This document shows, one piece after another, positions 1 to 9,310 of a stretch of DNA of 32,245 nt. The notes beneath the pieces were generated by a model. That model was not told the origin of the DNA. It saw nothing but the letters and a program-made list of their open reading frames with translations, and ran no database searches. Source of the stretch: an uncultured Coriobacteriales bacterium (GTDB lineage Bacteria > Actinomycetota > Coriobacteriia > Coriobacteriales > UMGS124). The stretch is from NCBI GenBank assembly GCA_903789505.1, contig CAIFEU010000008.1:2047-34291 (forward strand), in the 5' to 3' direction. The first letter of the stretch is position 1. Every line of letters begins with the position of its first letter. The position numbers and the translations under genes were made by a program.

Positions 1-201
1 CGGGTGCCGTCCCGCGCGCCGCGGCCCTCTTTGTGCAAGCTCTGGTCATTGCGCCCCCGCTCCGACCGCAGACGGCGATTGCGGGACGCGACGATACAAT
101 GGCGGGACGCGTGCGGCGACCCGTCGCCCGGGCGGGGGTCGCCCTGCCCGCCGCCGGCTCCGCGCGACATCCCGACACGCTTGCGAGGGGAGTGGCGACA
201 C

Positions 202-834
202 ATGGCCGACACGCAGCAGGAAAGTACCGCCCGGGAGGCGGGCGCGGAATCGCCGGGACGCATCCGCACGATCGTGGAGTGCGCCGCCGCGATCGCGCTC
301 ATCGCGATAGGCGCGCAGATTACGATTCCCCTGGGCTTCCTCAAGTTCACGCTTCAGGTGCTCGTCGTCATGCTGGTGGCGCTGGTGTTCAAGCCGGTGC
401 CCGCGCTCGTGACGTTGGCGTGCTACATCCTGCTGGGGGCCGTCGGCGTCCCGGTGTTCTCCTGGTCGGGCGCCCCGGGGCTCGCGCGGCTGGTGGGGCC
501 GTTCGGGGGCTACCTGTTCTCCTACGTGCTCGCCGCCCCTCTCGGCTCCCTCGTGCGTCGCGCGATCTGCCCTCCTGCGCGCCGGGCGCAGGCGAGGTCG
601 CGCGGGGTCGTCGCCGACGTCGCCGCGCTGCTCGTCGTCGCCGTGACCATCTATCTGGTCGAGACCGTCTACTTTGTCGCGATCGGCGCGCCGGGCGCCC
701 CCTCGACGGGCATCGTCGGCGTGCTGCTGTTCACGACGATTCCCTACATCCCTGCCGAGGCGCTCAAGGCGGTGGCGGCGTTCTTCATTGCGCGGTCGCT
801 GCGCCGGGCGATTCCCTCGCTCGCCGAGCGATGA
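202..834 (+). CDS. bioY: BioY-family biotin transporter substrate-binding (S) component
   Basis: ORF 4..834; likely start ATG 202 (MADTQQEST...) after GAGGGGAG; hydrophobic BioY-like sequence 'ALIAIGAQITIPLGFLKFTLQVLVVMLVALVFKP...YILLGAVGVPVFSWSGAPGLARLVGPFGGYLFSYVLAAPL'. Confidence 0.9.
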   Translation: MADTQQESTAREAGAESPGRIRTIVECAAAIALIAIGAQITIPLGFLKFTLQVLVVMLVALVFKPVPALVTLACYILLGAVGVPVFSWSGAPGLARLVGPFGGYLFSYVLAAPLGSLVRRAICPPARRAQARSRGVVADVAALLVVAVTIYLVETVYFVAIGAPGAPSTGIVGVLLFTTIPYIPAEALKAVAAFFIARSLRRAIPSLAER

Positions 835-1099
835 GCCGCTCCGCCCGGGCGGTCCTCGCGGGCGATGTTGTGCTTTTTCTGCCCTCCGCCGGTGCGCACC
901 GCGACAATATATGGCATCCTACCTGCCCAAATAGAGAACAAACATTTCTGCCAGTACTCATATCCGCGTCGCGGCGCTATGACAGAATGCGTGTCTGTGT
1001 GCCCGGGCGCCCGTTTCGGCGCACCGCAGCAAGGGTCCGGAGTCGTGCGCGGTGGGCGCGCCCGCTCCGGTGCCATCGAGCGTAGAGGGAGAGTCTTCG

Positions 1100-1777
1100 A
1101 TGAACTCATCTGCCAAGAGGCGGCTCACGATCGTCGGGCTCGTCATCGTCGTCGTCGCGATTCTGCTGTTCGTCTTTCTGGGCTCGGGCAGCAACGCCAA
1201 GGCGATCAGCGTGACCGACGCGGCGTCGGGCTCGTATGACGGGCGCAAGGTCCAGGTCTCCGGCGCCATCGCCGACGACTCCTACACCACGCAGGGCTCC
1301 GAGACGACGTTCACGATCTGCGACGAGGGTGACCCCGACACGACCCTGACGGTCAAGTACGACGGCGCCCTGCCCGCGACGTTCGGCAACGGCGTCACCG
1401 CCATCTGCACCGGCACGGTCAGCGGCGGCGAGCTCGACGCCTCGGAGATGGTCACCAAGTGCCCCTCCAAGTACGAGAGCGCCGAGGGTTCGCTCACGGT
1501 CGGCCTGATGCTGCAGAACGCTTCCACCTACAAGGGGACGCAGATCAAGGTGGCGGGGTACGTCACCGAGGGCACGTTGGCCGACGCGACCGCCGACGTG
1601 CGGTTCGTCCTCAACTCGCAGGGCAGCAGCGTCGACGTCGTCTACGACGGCGCGCTGCCCGACGGCATCGCTGACGGGTCCGCAGTCGTCGTGACCGGCA
1701 CCCTCTCGGACGACGCGTCGCAGTTCGTGGCGACCGACGTCGCCCTGGACAGCAGCATCAGCTCCGCTCAGGACTAG
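1100..1777 (+). CDS. ccmE: CcmE-like heme chaperone with two tandem OB-like domains; CXXXY (CPSKY) motif at the end of the first domain
   Basis: Start ATG 1100 (MNSSAKRRLTIVGL + TM). CcmE-like 'LTVKYDGALPATFGNGVTAICTGTVSGGELDASEMVTKCPSKYE'; similar second block 'VDVVYDGALPDGIADGSAVVVTGTLSDDASQFVATDVAL'; first gene of a ccm cluster. Confidence 0.85.
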   Translation: MNSSAKRRLTIVGLVIVVVAILLFVFLGSGSNAKAISVTDAASGSYDGRKVQVSGAIADDSYTTQGSETTFTICDEGDPDTTLTVKYDGALPATFGNGVTAICTGTVSGGELDASEMVTKCPSKYESAEGSLTVGLMLQNASTYKGTQIKVAGYVTEGTLADATADVRFVLNSQGSSVDVVYDGALPDGIADGSAVVVTGTLSDDASQFVATDVALDSSISSAQD

Positions 1778-1809
1778 ACGGCTCGAGAGCAGCACGAGGA
1801 GAGGAAGAC

Positions 1810-4092
1810 ATGGTTTCCTACGGAATGGTCACGTTCGGCGCGGCGATGCTGTGGCTGTGCTTCATCATCGCCGCCGCCTCCGCGGTGTTCCTCGCCGTCG
1901 GTCACTTCGCGAAGAGCGCCGACTCGCGCACCTGGGGATTCCGGCTGGTGTACGGCTCCTGCGCCACGGCGCTGCTCGCCTGCCTGACGATCGTCGTCGG
2001 GTTCTTCACGCACAACATCGCGATTGAGTACGTGGCGCAGAACTACCCCGTCGACACCGGCTCGCTGTTCTGGCTGTACAAGCTCTCCGGCCTATGGGCG
2101 GGGCGCGCGGGCTCGCTTTTGCTGTGGGGCTTCCTGATCTCGGCGTTCGCGGCGTTCATCGCCTGGAAGCGCCGCAGCGAGCGCGACTCGCTCACGACCG
2201 TTGCCCTGATGGTCATCCAGGTCGTCCTGGTCCTGTTCACGGCCACGATGCTGTTCTCGTCGTCCAACAACCCCTTCCTGGCGACCGACTCCAGCTACAT
2301 CTCCGACGGTAAGCTCACCGGGACGGCGATGCTGTGGGGGATGAACATCCTGCTCGAGCACTGGGCGATGGTCCTCCATCCGCCGATGCTGTTCATCGGC
2401 TACGCCGGCATGACCGTCCCGTTCGCGTACGGCCTGGCGGCTCTGATCGTCAACGACCCTTCCAGGCGTTGGGTCGACCTGTGCCAGCGCATCGCCCTGT
2501 TCGCGTTCATCTTCCTGACGATTGGCATCGGCCTGGGCGCCGTGTGGGCATACGTCGTTCTGGGCTGGGGCGGCTACTGGGGCTGGGACCCGGTCGAGAA
2601 CGCGAGCCTGCTGTCGTGGCTCACGTCCGTGGCGATGCTGCACAGCTTCAACGTCTACCGCCGCCGCTCGATGATGCACGGCTGGGCGCTGCTCTCCGCG
2701 ACGCTGACGTTCGTGTTCGTCGTGCTGGGCACGTTCATCACGCGTTCGGGGCTGGTGCAGTCGGTCCACGCGTTCTCGAACGACAACGTCTCGACGGCGA
2801 TCTTCCTCATCATCATGATTGCCGCCTTCGCGGCCTTCGCCATCCTGTGGTTCGTGCGCCGCAAGGACTTCGCCAACCTCGACGACATAGAGTCGGTCGC
2901 CTCAAAGAACGGCTCGTACTACCTGACCTGCCTGATCATGGTGTTCGCCGGCATTCTGCTGGCCTACCTCACCGTCTGCAGCGCCCTCCCCAGCTGGATG
3001 CCCGCCGGCGGCACGTCGATCGGTACCGGGGCGTATGAGACCATCTCGCGCCCGCTCGGCATCCTGGTGTGCCTGCTCGCCGCCGTCTGCCCGTTCCTGT
3101 CGTGGAAGCGCACCGACGGCGCGGAGTTCTGGAGGAACCTGCGGGCGCCGCTGGTGGTGGCTGTCGTCATCTTCGTCGCCCTGCTGGTCGAGTTCTTCGT
3201 CAACCTGCTCCCCGCCTACAACGAGGTGATGGCGTCCGGTGGCACCGCCGCCGACGACCTGGCGTCGATGGGGCCGTCGTGGTACTACAACGGGCTAGCG
3301 GTCGTCGGTCTGTTCGTCGCCTCGCTGCTCGCCTGCAACTCGCTGTACCTGCTCGTGCGCGGCGTGCGCGGCAGGATGGAGAGCAAGGGCGAGGGCTTCG
3401 GCACCGCCCTGGGGCATCTGGTCACCAAGTCGCCGGCGGCGTTCGGTGGGTATCTGACGCACCTCGGCCTGGGCATCGTCCTGGTGGGCCTGATCGGCTC
3501 GAGCATGTACGTCACCGAGTACACCTACGACGTGACGACCGCCTCGTCGGGGACGCTCGAGATCGGCGACTACAGCATCGAGTACGGCGGGCTCTCCACC
3601 TCGACCGATGACCTCGGCTTCTCCAACATCTCGGCGAACCTGTCGGTCTCCTCGGATGGCAGCTATGTGACGACACTCGACCCGACGATCAGCATCGCCA
3701 ACTCCGGCAGTTCGATGGGCTCGGTGCGCTCCACCGCGAAGGTGCATTCGACGCCCGCGGGCGACCTGTTCGCCGCCCTCTCAGCCCAGCAGAACAGCTC
3801 CACCGGCCAGATCGTGGCGCTGTACCTGAGCGTGCGCGAGAACCCGCTGATCTCGTTCGTGTGGGTGGGCTTCGCCGTCATGGTCGTGGGCATCGTGATG
3901 GCCACGGCGATGCGTCGCGGGTCCGAGCAGGGCGCCGTTGCCGCGGGAGCGAAGGGCGGGGTCGCCCCGGTCGTCGCGGGCGGCGCCGGCAAGCGCGCGT
4001 TCCAGCCCCTCCCCAAGTCCAAGGCGGGCGCCTCTGGTGCCGGCTCCGCGGCACGGCCCAAGAAGTCGTCGCGCCCGCGCAAGTCGCACTAG
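1810..4092 (+). CDS. ccmF: Cytochrome c maturation protein CcmF / heme lyase
   Basis: 760 aa, multi-TM, WWD motif 'WGGYWGWDPVENASLLSWL', 'FITRSGLVQSVHAF'; basic C-terminal tail. Confidence 0.95.
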   Translation: MVSYGMVTFGAAMLWLCFIIAAASAVFLAVGHFAKSADSRTWGFRLVYGSCATALLACLTIVVGFFTHNIAIEYVAQNYPVDTGSLFWLYKLSGLWAGRAGSLLLWGFLISAFAAFIAWKRRSERDSLTTVALMVIQVVLVLFTATMLFSSSNNPFLATDSSYISDGKLTGTAMLWGMNILLEHWAMVLHPPMLFIGYAGMTVPFAYGLAALIVNDPSRRWVDLCQRIALFAFIFLTIGIGLGAVWAYVVLGWGGYWGWDPVENASLLSWLTSVAMLHSFNVYRRRSMMHGWALLSATLTFVFVVLGTFITRSGLVQSVHAFSNDNVSTAIFLIIMIAAFAAFAILWFVRRKDFANLDDIESVASKNGSYYLTCLIMVFAGILLAYLTVCSALPSWMPAGGTSIGTGAYETISRPLGILVCLLAAVCPFLSWKRTDGAEFWRNLRAPLVVAVVIFVALLVEFFVNLLPAYNEVMASGGTAADDLASMGPSWYYNGLAVVGLFVASLLACNSLYLLVRGVRGRMESKGEGFGTALGHLVTKSPAAFGGYLTHLGLGIVLVGLIGSSMYVTEYTYDVTTASSGTLEIGDYSIEYGGLSTSTDDLGFSNISANLSVSSDGSYVTTLDPTISIANSGSSMGSVRSTAKVHSTPAGDLFAALSAQQNSSTGQIVALYLSVRENPLISFVWVGFAVMVVGIVMATAMRRGSEQGAVAAGAKGGVAPVVAGGAGKRAFQPLPKSKAGASGAGSAARPKKSSRPRKSH

Positions 4093-4105
4093 GGCGGCGC
4101 TGACC

Positions 4106-4885
4106 TTGCCCACTGCGAACGACACGCCCCCGAAGGTCACCGGGCCCGCCGGCGCGGGCCCTGCCATCCGGGCACGCGACATCACCAAGGCGTTCGGCTC
4201 GAGGCGCGCCCTCGACGGGGTCGACGTCACGGTCCCTGCCGGCGCGTTCCTCACGGTGTTCGGGCCCAACGGCGCCGGCAAGACGACGCTGCTGCGCATC
4301 CTCTCGACGCTCGCCCGTCCCACGTCCGGCACGCTCGAGCTTCTCGGCGCGGACGCCCTGCACGACGATCCCAACGCGCTGCGCGGGCGAATCGGCATGA
4401 TCTCTCACCGGTCCATGGCGTACGCCGACCTGTCCGCCCGCGAGAACCTGCTGCTGTTCGCCCGCCTGTATGGCGTCGCCGACCCCGACCGGCGCGTGAC
4501 GGAGCTGCTCGAACTGGTCGAGCTCGGGCACCGCGCCAACGACCAGGCCGGCACGTTCTCGCGCGGGATGTCGCAGCGCCTCTCGATCGCACGGGCCCTG
4601 GTCAACGATCCCGAGCTGATTCTGCTCGACGAGCCCTACGCGGGCCTTGACCCGCACGGCATGCGCCTGCTCGATGACCTCATCGAGCGCATTCGCCCCG
4701 GGCGGACGTTCGTGATGGTCTCGCACGACCTCGAACGCGGCTACGCGCTGTGCACGCACGCGCTGATCCTCGCGCGCGGCAGGGTCGTGCTGCAGGGCGC
4801 GCGCGACGAGCTTGACGCCGACGACTTCCGGGACACCTACCTGTCGGTGGTCGGGTCGCTGACGTCCGACGTGGAGGCGGGGTGA
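4106..4885 (+). CDS. ccmA: Heme exporter ABC transporter ATP-binding protein CcmA
   Basis: Walker A 'GPNGAGKTTLLRIL', signature-like 'FSRGMSQRLSIARALVNDPELILLDEPYAGLD'; probable TTG start 4106 (LPTANDTPPK...); the longer ORF start at 3938 overlaps ccmF. Confidence 0.88.
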   Translation: MPTANDTPPKVTGPAGAGPAIRARDITKAFGSRRALDGVDVTVPAGAFLTVFGPNGAGKTTLLRILSTLARPTSGTLELLGADALHDDPNALRGRIGMISHRSMAYADLSARENLLLFARLYGVADPDRRVTELLELVELGHRANDQAGTFSRGMSQRLSIARALVNDPELILLDEPYAGLDPHGMRLLDDLIERIRPGRTFVMVSHDLERGYALCTHALILARGRVVLQGARDELDADDFRDTYLSVVGSLTSDVEAG

Positions 4886-5685
4886 TCGCGATGGGGAAGG
4901 GGGACTCGAAGCCGGAGGGCACGCTCGCCGACACGGCCTCGGGCGCGCGTGACGCCGGAGCTGGGAGCCCCGCCGCGTCGCCGCGCCGGGCGTCGGCGTG
5001 GGCGCAGTACCGCGCCCTTCTGGCGAAGGACCTGCGCATCGAGGCGCGCACCCGGGAGATGGTCGTCTCGATGGGCGTCTACGCGGTGCTCGTCCTGACC
5101 GTATACGGTGCGACGCTGTCTCAGACCGGGGACGCCCTTGACGTCCTCAACGTCGCCTCCGGCCTGCTGTGGGCGATGGTGGTGTTCACTTCGCTGCTCG
5201 GTCTGAACCGGTCCTTCTCGCACGAGAGGGCCGATGGCTGCATGGAAGGGGTCCTGCTCGCCCCGGTGAGCCGCTCTGCGATGTTCTTCGCAAAGGCGAC
5301 GAGCAACTTCCTGTTCATGCTTGTCGTCGAGGTCATCGCCGTACCGCTCTTCTTCCTGTTCTTCCTTGCCGGGGCGCAGGTGGGGCCCAGCGCGTGGCTC
5401 ATCGTCCCGCCCCTTCTGCTCGGCACCGTCGGCATGGCGGGCATCGGCACGTTCATGGCGACGATCACGATGGATACGCGCGGCAAGGACGTGCTGCTCG
5501 CGATTCTGCTCATCCCGGTGATTTTCCCGCTGCTGTACGCCTGCGTGAGCTCGACCTCGATCGCCCTGCTCGACGTTGTCGGTCAGATGGGGACCTACCT
5601 GCGATCGCTCGCGCTGGCGGGGGGTTACGATGTCATCATGCTCGCGGCCGCCTGGGGGCTGTACGAGTTCGTCGTTGGGTCGTAG
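4882..5685 (+). CDS. ccmB: Heme exporter permease CcmB
   Basis: GTG start overlapping ccmA stop (GTGA); CcmB-like 'YRALLAKDLRIEARTREMVVSMGVYAVLVLTVYG' and six-TM-like pattern. Confidence 0.88.
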   Translation: MIAMGKGDSKPEGTLADTASGARDAGAGSPAASPRRASAWAQYRALLAKDLRIEARTREMVVSMGVYAVLVLTVYGATLSQTGDALDVLNVASGLLWAMVVFTSLLGLNRSFSHERADGCMEGVLLAPVSRSAMFFAKATSNFLFMLVVEVIAVPLFFLFFLAGAQVGPSAWLIVPPLLLGTVGMAGIGTFMATITMDTRGKDVLLAILLIPVIFPLLYACVSSTSIALLDVVGQMGTYLRSLALAGGYDVIMLAAAWGLYEFVVGS

Positions 5686-5771
5686 CGGCGCCGCGCGCGA
5701 CGCCGGGCGACGGTGAGCGCACGGGCCATGTGCCGGGGCGGCGAGCGAACGAGACGAAAGGAGACTGAATC

Positions 5772-6572
5772 GTGGCGAACGAAAGCGCAAACGAGCGGGA
5801 GGCGGGGGGCGGTCGCCGCTGGTCCAGCGGGCGCTGGACGACCGTCGCGATCGTCGCCGTCGTCCTGGGGTGCGCACTGACGACGCTCGACTTCCTGTGG
5901 GCGTTCCTGCGCGCCCCGATGGTCAGCGGTGCGAACCTCTCTGACGGTCAGGCCGCCATCATCAACGGCACGGTCGTGAGCACGAGGCTGCTCTTCTCGC
6001 AGAAGATCTTCTACTTCCACGTGCCGGTGGCCATCGTGTCGTTCTGCTTCATCATCGCGGCCGCGGTCTACGCGGTCATGTTCCTCGCGCGGCGCCGCGA
6101 GTCGTATGACCTGCGCTCGAGGCTGTGCATGCTCGTGGGGCTGGTCTTCATCGTCGCGACGATGATCTCGGGCGACCTGTGGACGCGCCATGACTGGGGC
6201 GTCTGGTGGGTGTGGGAGCCGCGCCTGACCACCTACTTCATCCTGATGCTGCTCGTGATTGCGTACTTCATCCTGCGCGCCGCCGTCGAGGATCCCGAGA
6301 CCCAGGCGCGCTTCGCCGCCGTCTTCGCAATCGTCGCCGCGATTGACGCCCCGATATCGTTCTTCATCACGCGTCTGGTCCCCTCCTCGATCCACCCGGT
6401 GGTCATCCGCACCGACTCGGGCCTCCCCCCGGACATGCTGGTCCCGTTCCTGGCGGGCATCTTCGGGATGGCGCTGGTGGGATTCGGCTTCTTCCGCCTG
6501 CGCCTGACCTTGGAGGAGCAGGCCATGGAGGTCGAGAGCCTCAAACGCTCCTACGAGGAGCTCCTCGACTAG
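5772..6572 (+). CDS. ccmC: Heme exporter/heme handling protein CcmC
   Basis: GTG start; 'QKIFYFHVPVAIVSF', WWD-type motif 'WGVWWVWEPRLTTYF'. Confidence 0.9.
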   Translation: MANESANEREAGGGRRWSSGRWTTVAIVAVVLGCALTTLDFLWAFLRAPMVSGANLSDGQAAIINGTVVSTRLLFSQKIFYFHVPVAIVSFCFIIAAAVYAVMFLARRRESYDLRSRLCMLVGLVFIVATMISGDLWTRHDWGVWWVWEPRLTTYFILMLLVIAYFILRAAVEDPETQARFAAVFAIVAAIDAPISFFITRLVPSSIHPVVIRTDSGLPPDMLVPFLAGIFGMALVGFGFFRLRLTLEEQAMEVESLKRSYEELLD

Positions 6573-6623
6573 GGCCTGTCGCCCGCGCACCTCGTACCCG
6601 CACCAAGAAGAGAGGATGTCACC

Positions 6624-6854
6624 ATGGATCCGGTTCTCGAGGAAGTCTATTCGACGGTCCTGTCGGGCGCACCCTACGTCATCGGCGCCTACGCGCTGAT
6701 CTGGGTCGTCCTGATGGTCTTCGTCATCATGATGCTGAACAGGTCGCGCAAGACGCAGAAGGACATCGACGCTCTGCGCGAGTCGATCGAGCGCCGCAAG
6801 GAGCGGACCTCCCGTCCCGACGACGTCCCGACTGAGGGGCGGAGCGAGGACTAG
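6624..6854 (+). CDS. ccmD: CcmD-like small single-TM protein
   Basis: 76 aa, one TM then charged coil 'LNRSRKTQKDIDALRESIERRKER'; position directly after ccmC. Confidence 0.6.
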   Translation: MDPVLEEVYSTVLSGAPYVIGAYALIWVVLMVFVIMMLNRSRKTQKDIDALRESIERRKERTSRPDDVPTEGRSED

Positions 6855-6918
6855 GGCCGTCAACGGGGTCATCGCCCGTCGTCGCCTGCCGGGCGTCGGA
6901 CGGGGAATGGAGGGACGC

Positions 6919-7884
6919 ATGCTTGACGAGGTCGTGTTCGAGCCGCAGATGGACAAGGGGCTGTACCACGAGCGCCGCGACCAGCTCGGCGAGCGCCTCA
7001 TGGTCCTGCAGCAGCAGGCCAAGGCTGCCAAGCTCGGTACGGTGATCATCTTCGAGGGATGGCACGCCGCGGGCAAGGGTGCCTGTATCTCGAACCTGGT
7101 CGTCAACCTCGACCCGCGCCTGTACAGCGTCCACAACATCGCCGACCCCGTCGGCTACGAGGCGCGCCTGCCGTTCATGGCGCGGTTCTGGAGCCGGCTG
7201 GGCGCGCACGGCACGATGACGATCTTCAACCGCTCGTACTACGACGCCCTGTCGCGGTCCTACGTAGACGAGGTGCGCGAGGGCAACATCACCGCAGACC
7301 GCGCCACGCGCGAGGCGCTGACCGAGCGCGCGATGCGCCGCATCAAGGAGCATGTCGGCAGCGCCCGCGCGTTCGAGACCCAGCTGGAGGCCGACGGCTA
7401 CCTGATCGTGAAGCTGTTCCTGCACATCACCAAGCAGGAGCAGACGCGCCGCACGATCGACCTGCTGCTCGACCAGAACTCCTCATGGAAGGTCGACGAC
7501 CGCGACATGAGCCAGCTGCGCCACTACGAGGACTACTACCGGGTTTTCGACCGGTGGCTGAGCGACCCCAAGTTCATGACGACCGGCGTCTGGCACGTCG
7601 TCCCCTCGCAGTACAAGCGCAACGCCACGATCCAGGTCATGCAGACCATCGCCGACGAGATGACCCGCGCCCTCGAGGCGCGCGGGTTCGACACGTCCCA
7701 GCCGATACCCGCGGGCGACGAGCCGGTCGTGACCGTCACCCCCGCGCAGCGGGCGTTCGCCGAGCTCGAGGCCGCCCAGGTGGCGGAGGAGCGCGCCCCC
7801 CGGGAGTTCGAGGACGGCGCCTCCGATGCCGACCCAACCGCGGCGAACGGGGGACGGCCCCTCACTGCGGCGATGGCGACCTAG
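6919..7884 (+). CDS. PPK2-family polyphosphate:AMP/nucleotide phosphotransferase, N-terminal PPK2 domain (ORF ends at in-frame TAG)
   Basis: 'VIIFEGWHAAGKGACISNLVVNLDPRLYSVHNI...FNRSYYDALSRSYVDE'; ATG 6919 preceded by GGAGGG; ATG 6907 is the alternative start. Confidence 0.82.
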   Translation: MLDEVVFEPQMDKGLYHERRDQLGERLMVLQQQAKAAKLGTVIIFEGWHAAGKGACISNLVVNLDPRLYSVHNIADPVGYEARLPFMARFWSRLGAHGTMTIFNRSYYDALSRSYVDEVREGNITADRATREALTERAMRRIKEHVGSARAFETQLEADGYLIVKLFLHITKQEQTRRTIDLLLDQNSSWKVDDRDMSQLRHYEDYYRVFDRWLSDPKFMTTGVWHVVPSQYKRNATIQVMQTIADEMTRALEARGFDTSQPIPAGDEPVVTVTPAQRAFAELEAAQVAEERAPREFEDGASDADPTAANGGRPLTAAMAT

Positions 7885-8025
7885 CAGGCGCGCCAGGAGG
7901 CACAGGCTGCCGCCGTCGAGGCGGCGGGCGGGGCTCGCCAGGCGGTCGCCCGGGCGGCGCGGGACGGCACGCGGCTCGCCGACGATACCGGCGAGGTCCA
8001 CTACACCGAGAAGCAGGCGCGCCGT

Positions 8026-8800
8026 GTGGTCGGCTCGGTCAAGGGGCTCACCTCGCGATTCAGGCTCGTCGACGTCCCGGACCTCGACGACGTTCGCCAC
8101 GACCTGTGCTTGAGCAAGGAGGAGTACCACGAGCGGCTCGACGAGGAGCAGCGCCGCCTGCGCGAGCTCTCGCTGCAGCTGTATCGACACAGGATTCCGA
8201 TGGTCATCGCCTACGAGGGATGGGACGCCGCCGGCAAGGGAGGCAACATCAAGCGCGTCGCCTCGGCCCTCGACGCGCGCAACTACCAGGTGTACCCGAT
8301 CGCGTCTCCGAGCGCTGACGAGCTGGCGCACCCGTTCCTATGGCGCTTCTGGAACGACCTGCCGCGCACTGGGCACGTTTCGGTGTTCGACCGCACCTGG
8401 TACGGGCGCGTGCTGGTGGAGCGCATCGAGGGGTTCGCCAAGCCGTGGGAGTGGCATCGCGCCTTCGAGGAGATTAACGAGTTCGAGGACGATCTGCGCG
8501 TCTGGGGCGCCGTCCTGGTCAAGTTCTGGGTCGACGTGTCGGCGGGGGAGCAGCTGCGGCGCTTCCAGGACCGCGAGTCCGACCCCGCCCGTCGCTGGAA
8601 GATCACGCAGGAGGACTGGCGCAACCGCTCCAAGAACGACCTGTACCGCGTGTGCGTGAACGATATGCTGCACCTGACCTCGACCGAGTACGCCCCCTGG
8701 GTCGTGATAGAGTCCGACGACAAGCGCTATGCCCGCGTGAAGGCCCTGCACGAGATCAACCGCGCGATCGAGCGTCGCCTCAAGCTGGGAGCCGCGCGGG
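8026..8800 (+). CDS. PPK2-family polyphosphate phosphotransferase, C-terminal PPK2 domain (same frame as the upstream ORF; 3' end approximate because no stop precedes the tRNA)
   Basis: 'MVIAYEGWDAAGKGGNIKRVASALDARNYQVYPIASPSADELAHPFLWRFWNDLPRTGHVSVFDRTWYGRVLVERIEGFA...'; PPK2-like sequence ends near 'INRAIERRLKLG'; ORF formally runs to 9606 through tRNA-Glu. Confidence 0.75.
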
Positions 8801-8884
8801 CCCCCCGGCCCGGGCGGGGGCGGACGGCGGCGCAGGCGCGGCGGGGGCGGGCTTGGCGAAAAACGCACATTTTGCGTGCGCCTC

Positions 8885-8913
8885 TTGTGCTGCGCCGCCA
8901 AGTTCCCGATAAT
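8885..8913 (+). promoter_or_regulatory. Candidate sigma70-type promoter for tRNA-Glu
   Basis: TTGTGC (8885-8890) - 17 bp - GATAAT (8908-8913), about 80 nt upstream of the tRNA. Confidence 0.5.
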
Positions 8914-8993
8914 GATAAACCGCTTTTGTGCTGCGTCCCGGCACGCGGCGCGCCATCAGAGTGCGCCCGCCGAGGCCTCGCAGGCGTTCGTGA

Positions 8994-9069
8994 GTCCCCA
9001 TCGTCTAGCGGTCTAGGACACCGCCCTTTCAAGGCGGGAACACGAGTTCGAGTCTCGTTGGGGGCACCA
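8994..9069 (+). tRNA. tRNA-Glu (anticodon TTC), CCA encoded
   Basis: GTCCCCA acceptor pairing with TGGGGGC, anticodon arm CCGCC-CTTTCAA-GGCGG, T-arm CGAGTTCGAGTCTCG, 3' ACCA. Confidence 0.95.
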
Positions 9070-9310
9070 TCTCCGTCACATTTCAGTTCGAGGCACCCGC
9101 CTTGCGGCGGGAGCTGCCTCCCGTACCGGGCGCGCCTCGCGCGGCCCACCCTCGGGCCGTCCCGGCCCGCGCCCGGGGATGTAGCAAGGCAGAAGGAGGG
9201 GGGCGGTTCGCACGGCGTCGGTCGCCCCCGAGAGCTCCGGCCTCACCTTCCCTTTCGCCCTCATCGCCTCGGGGTCCGCCTCGAGTGCGCTGCTCGCCCT
9301 CGCGGCCCTG

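Noticed and set aside
1-201. N-terminal extension of the bioY ORF (from position 4)
   Set aside because: Low-complexity R/P-rich translation; ATG 202 with an upstream purine-rich RBS fits BioY length better.
5625-7139. Minus-strand 504-aa ORF opposite ccmC/ccmD
   Set aside because: Shadow of high-GC coding frames; low-complexity H/R/D/E composition.
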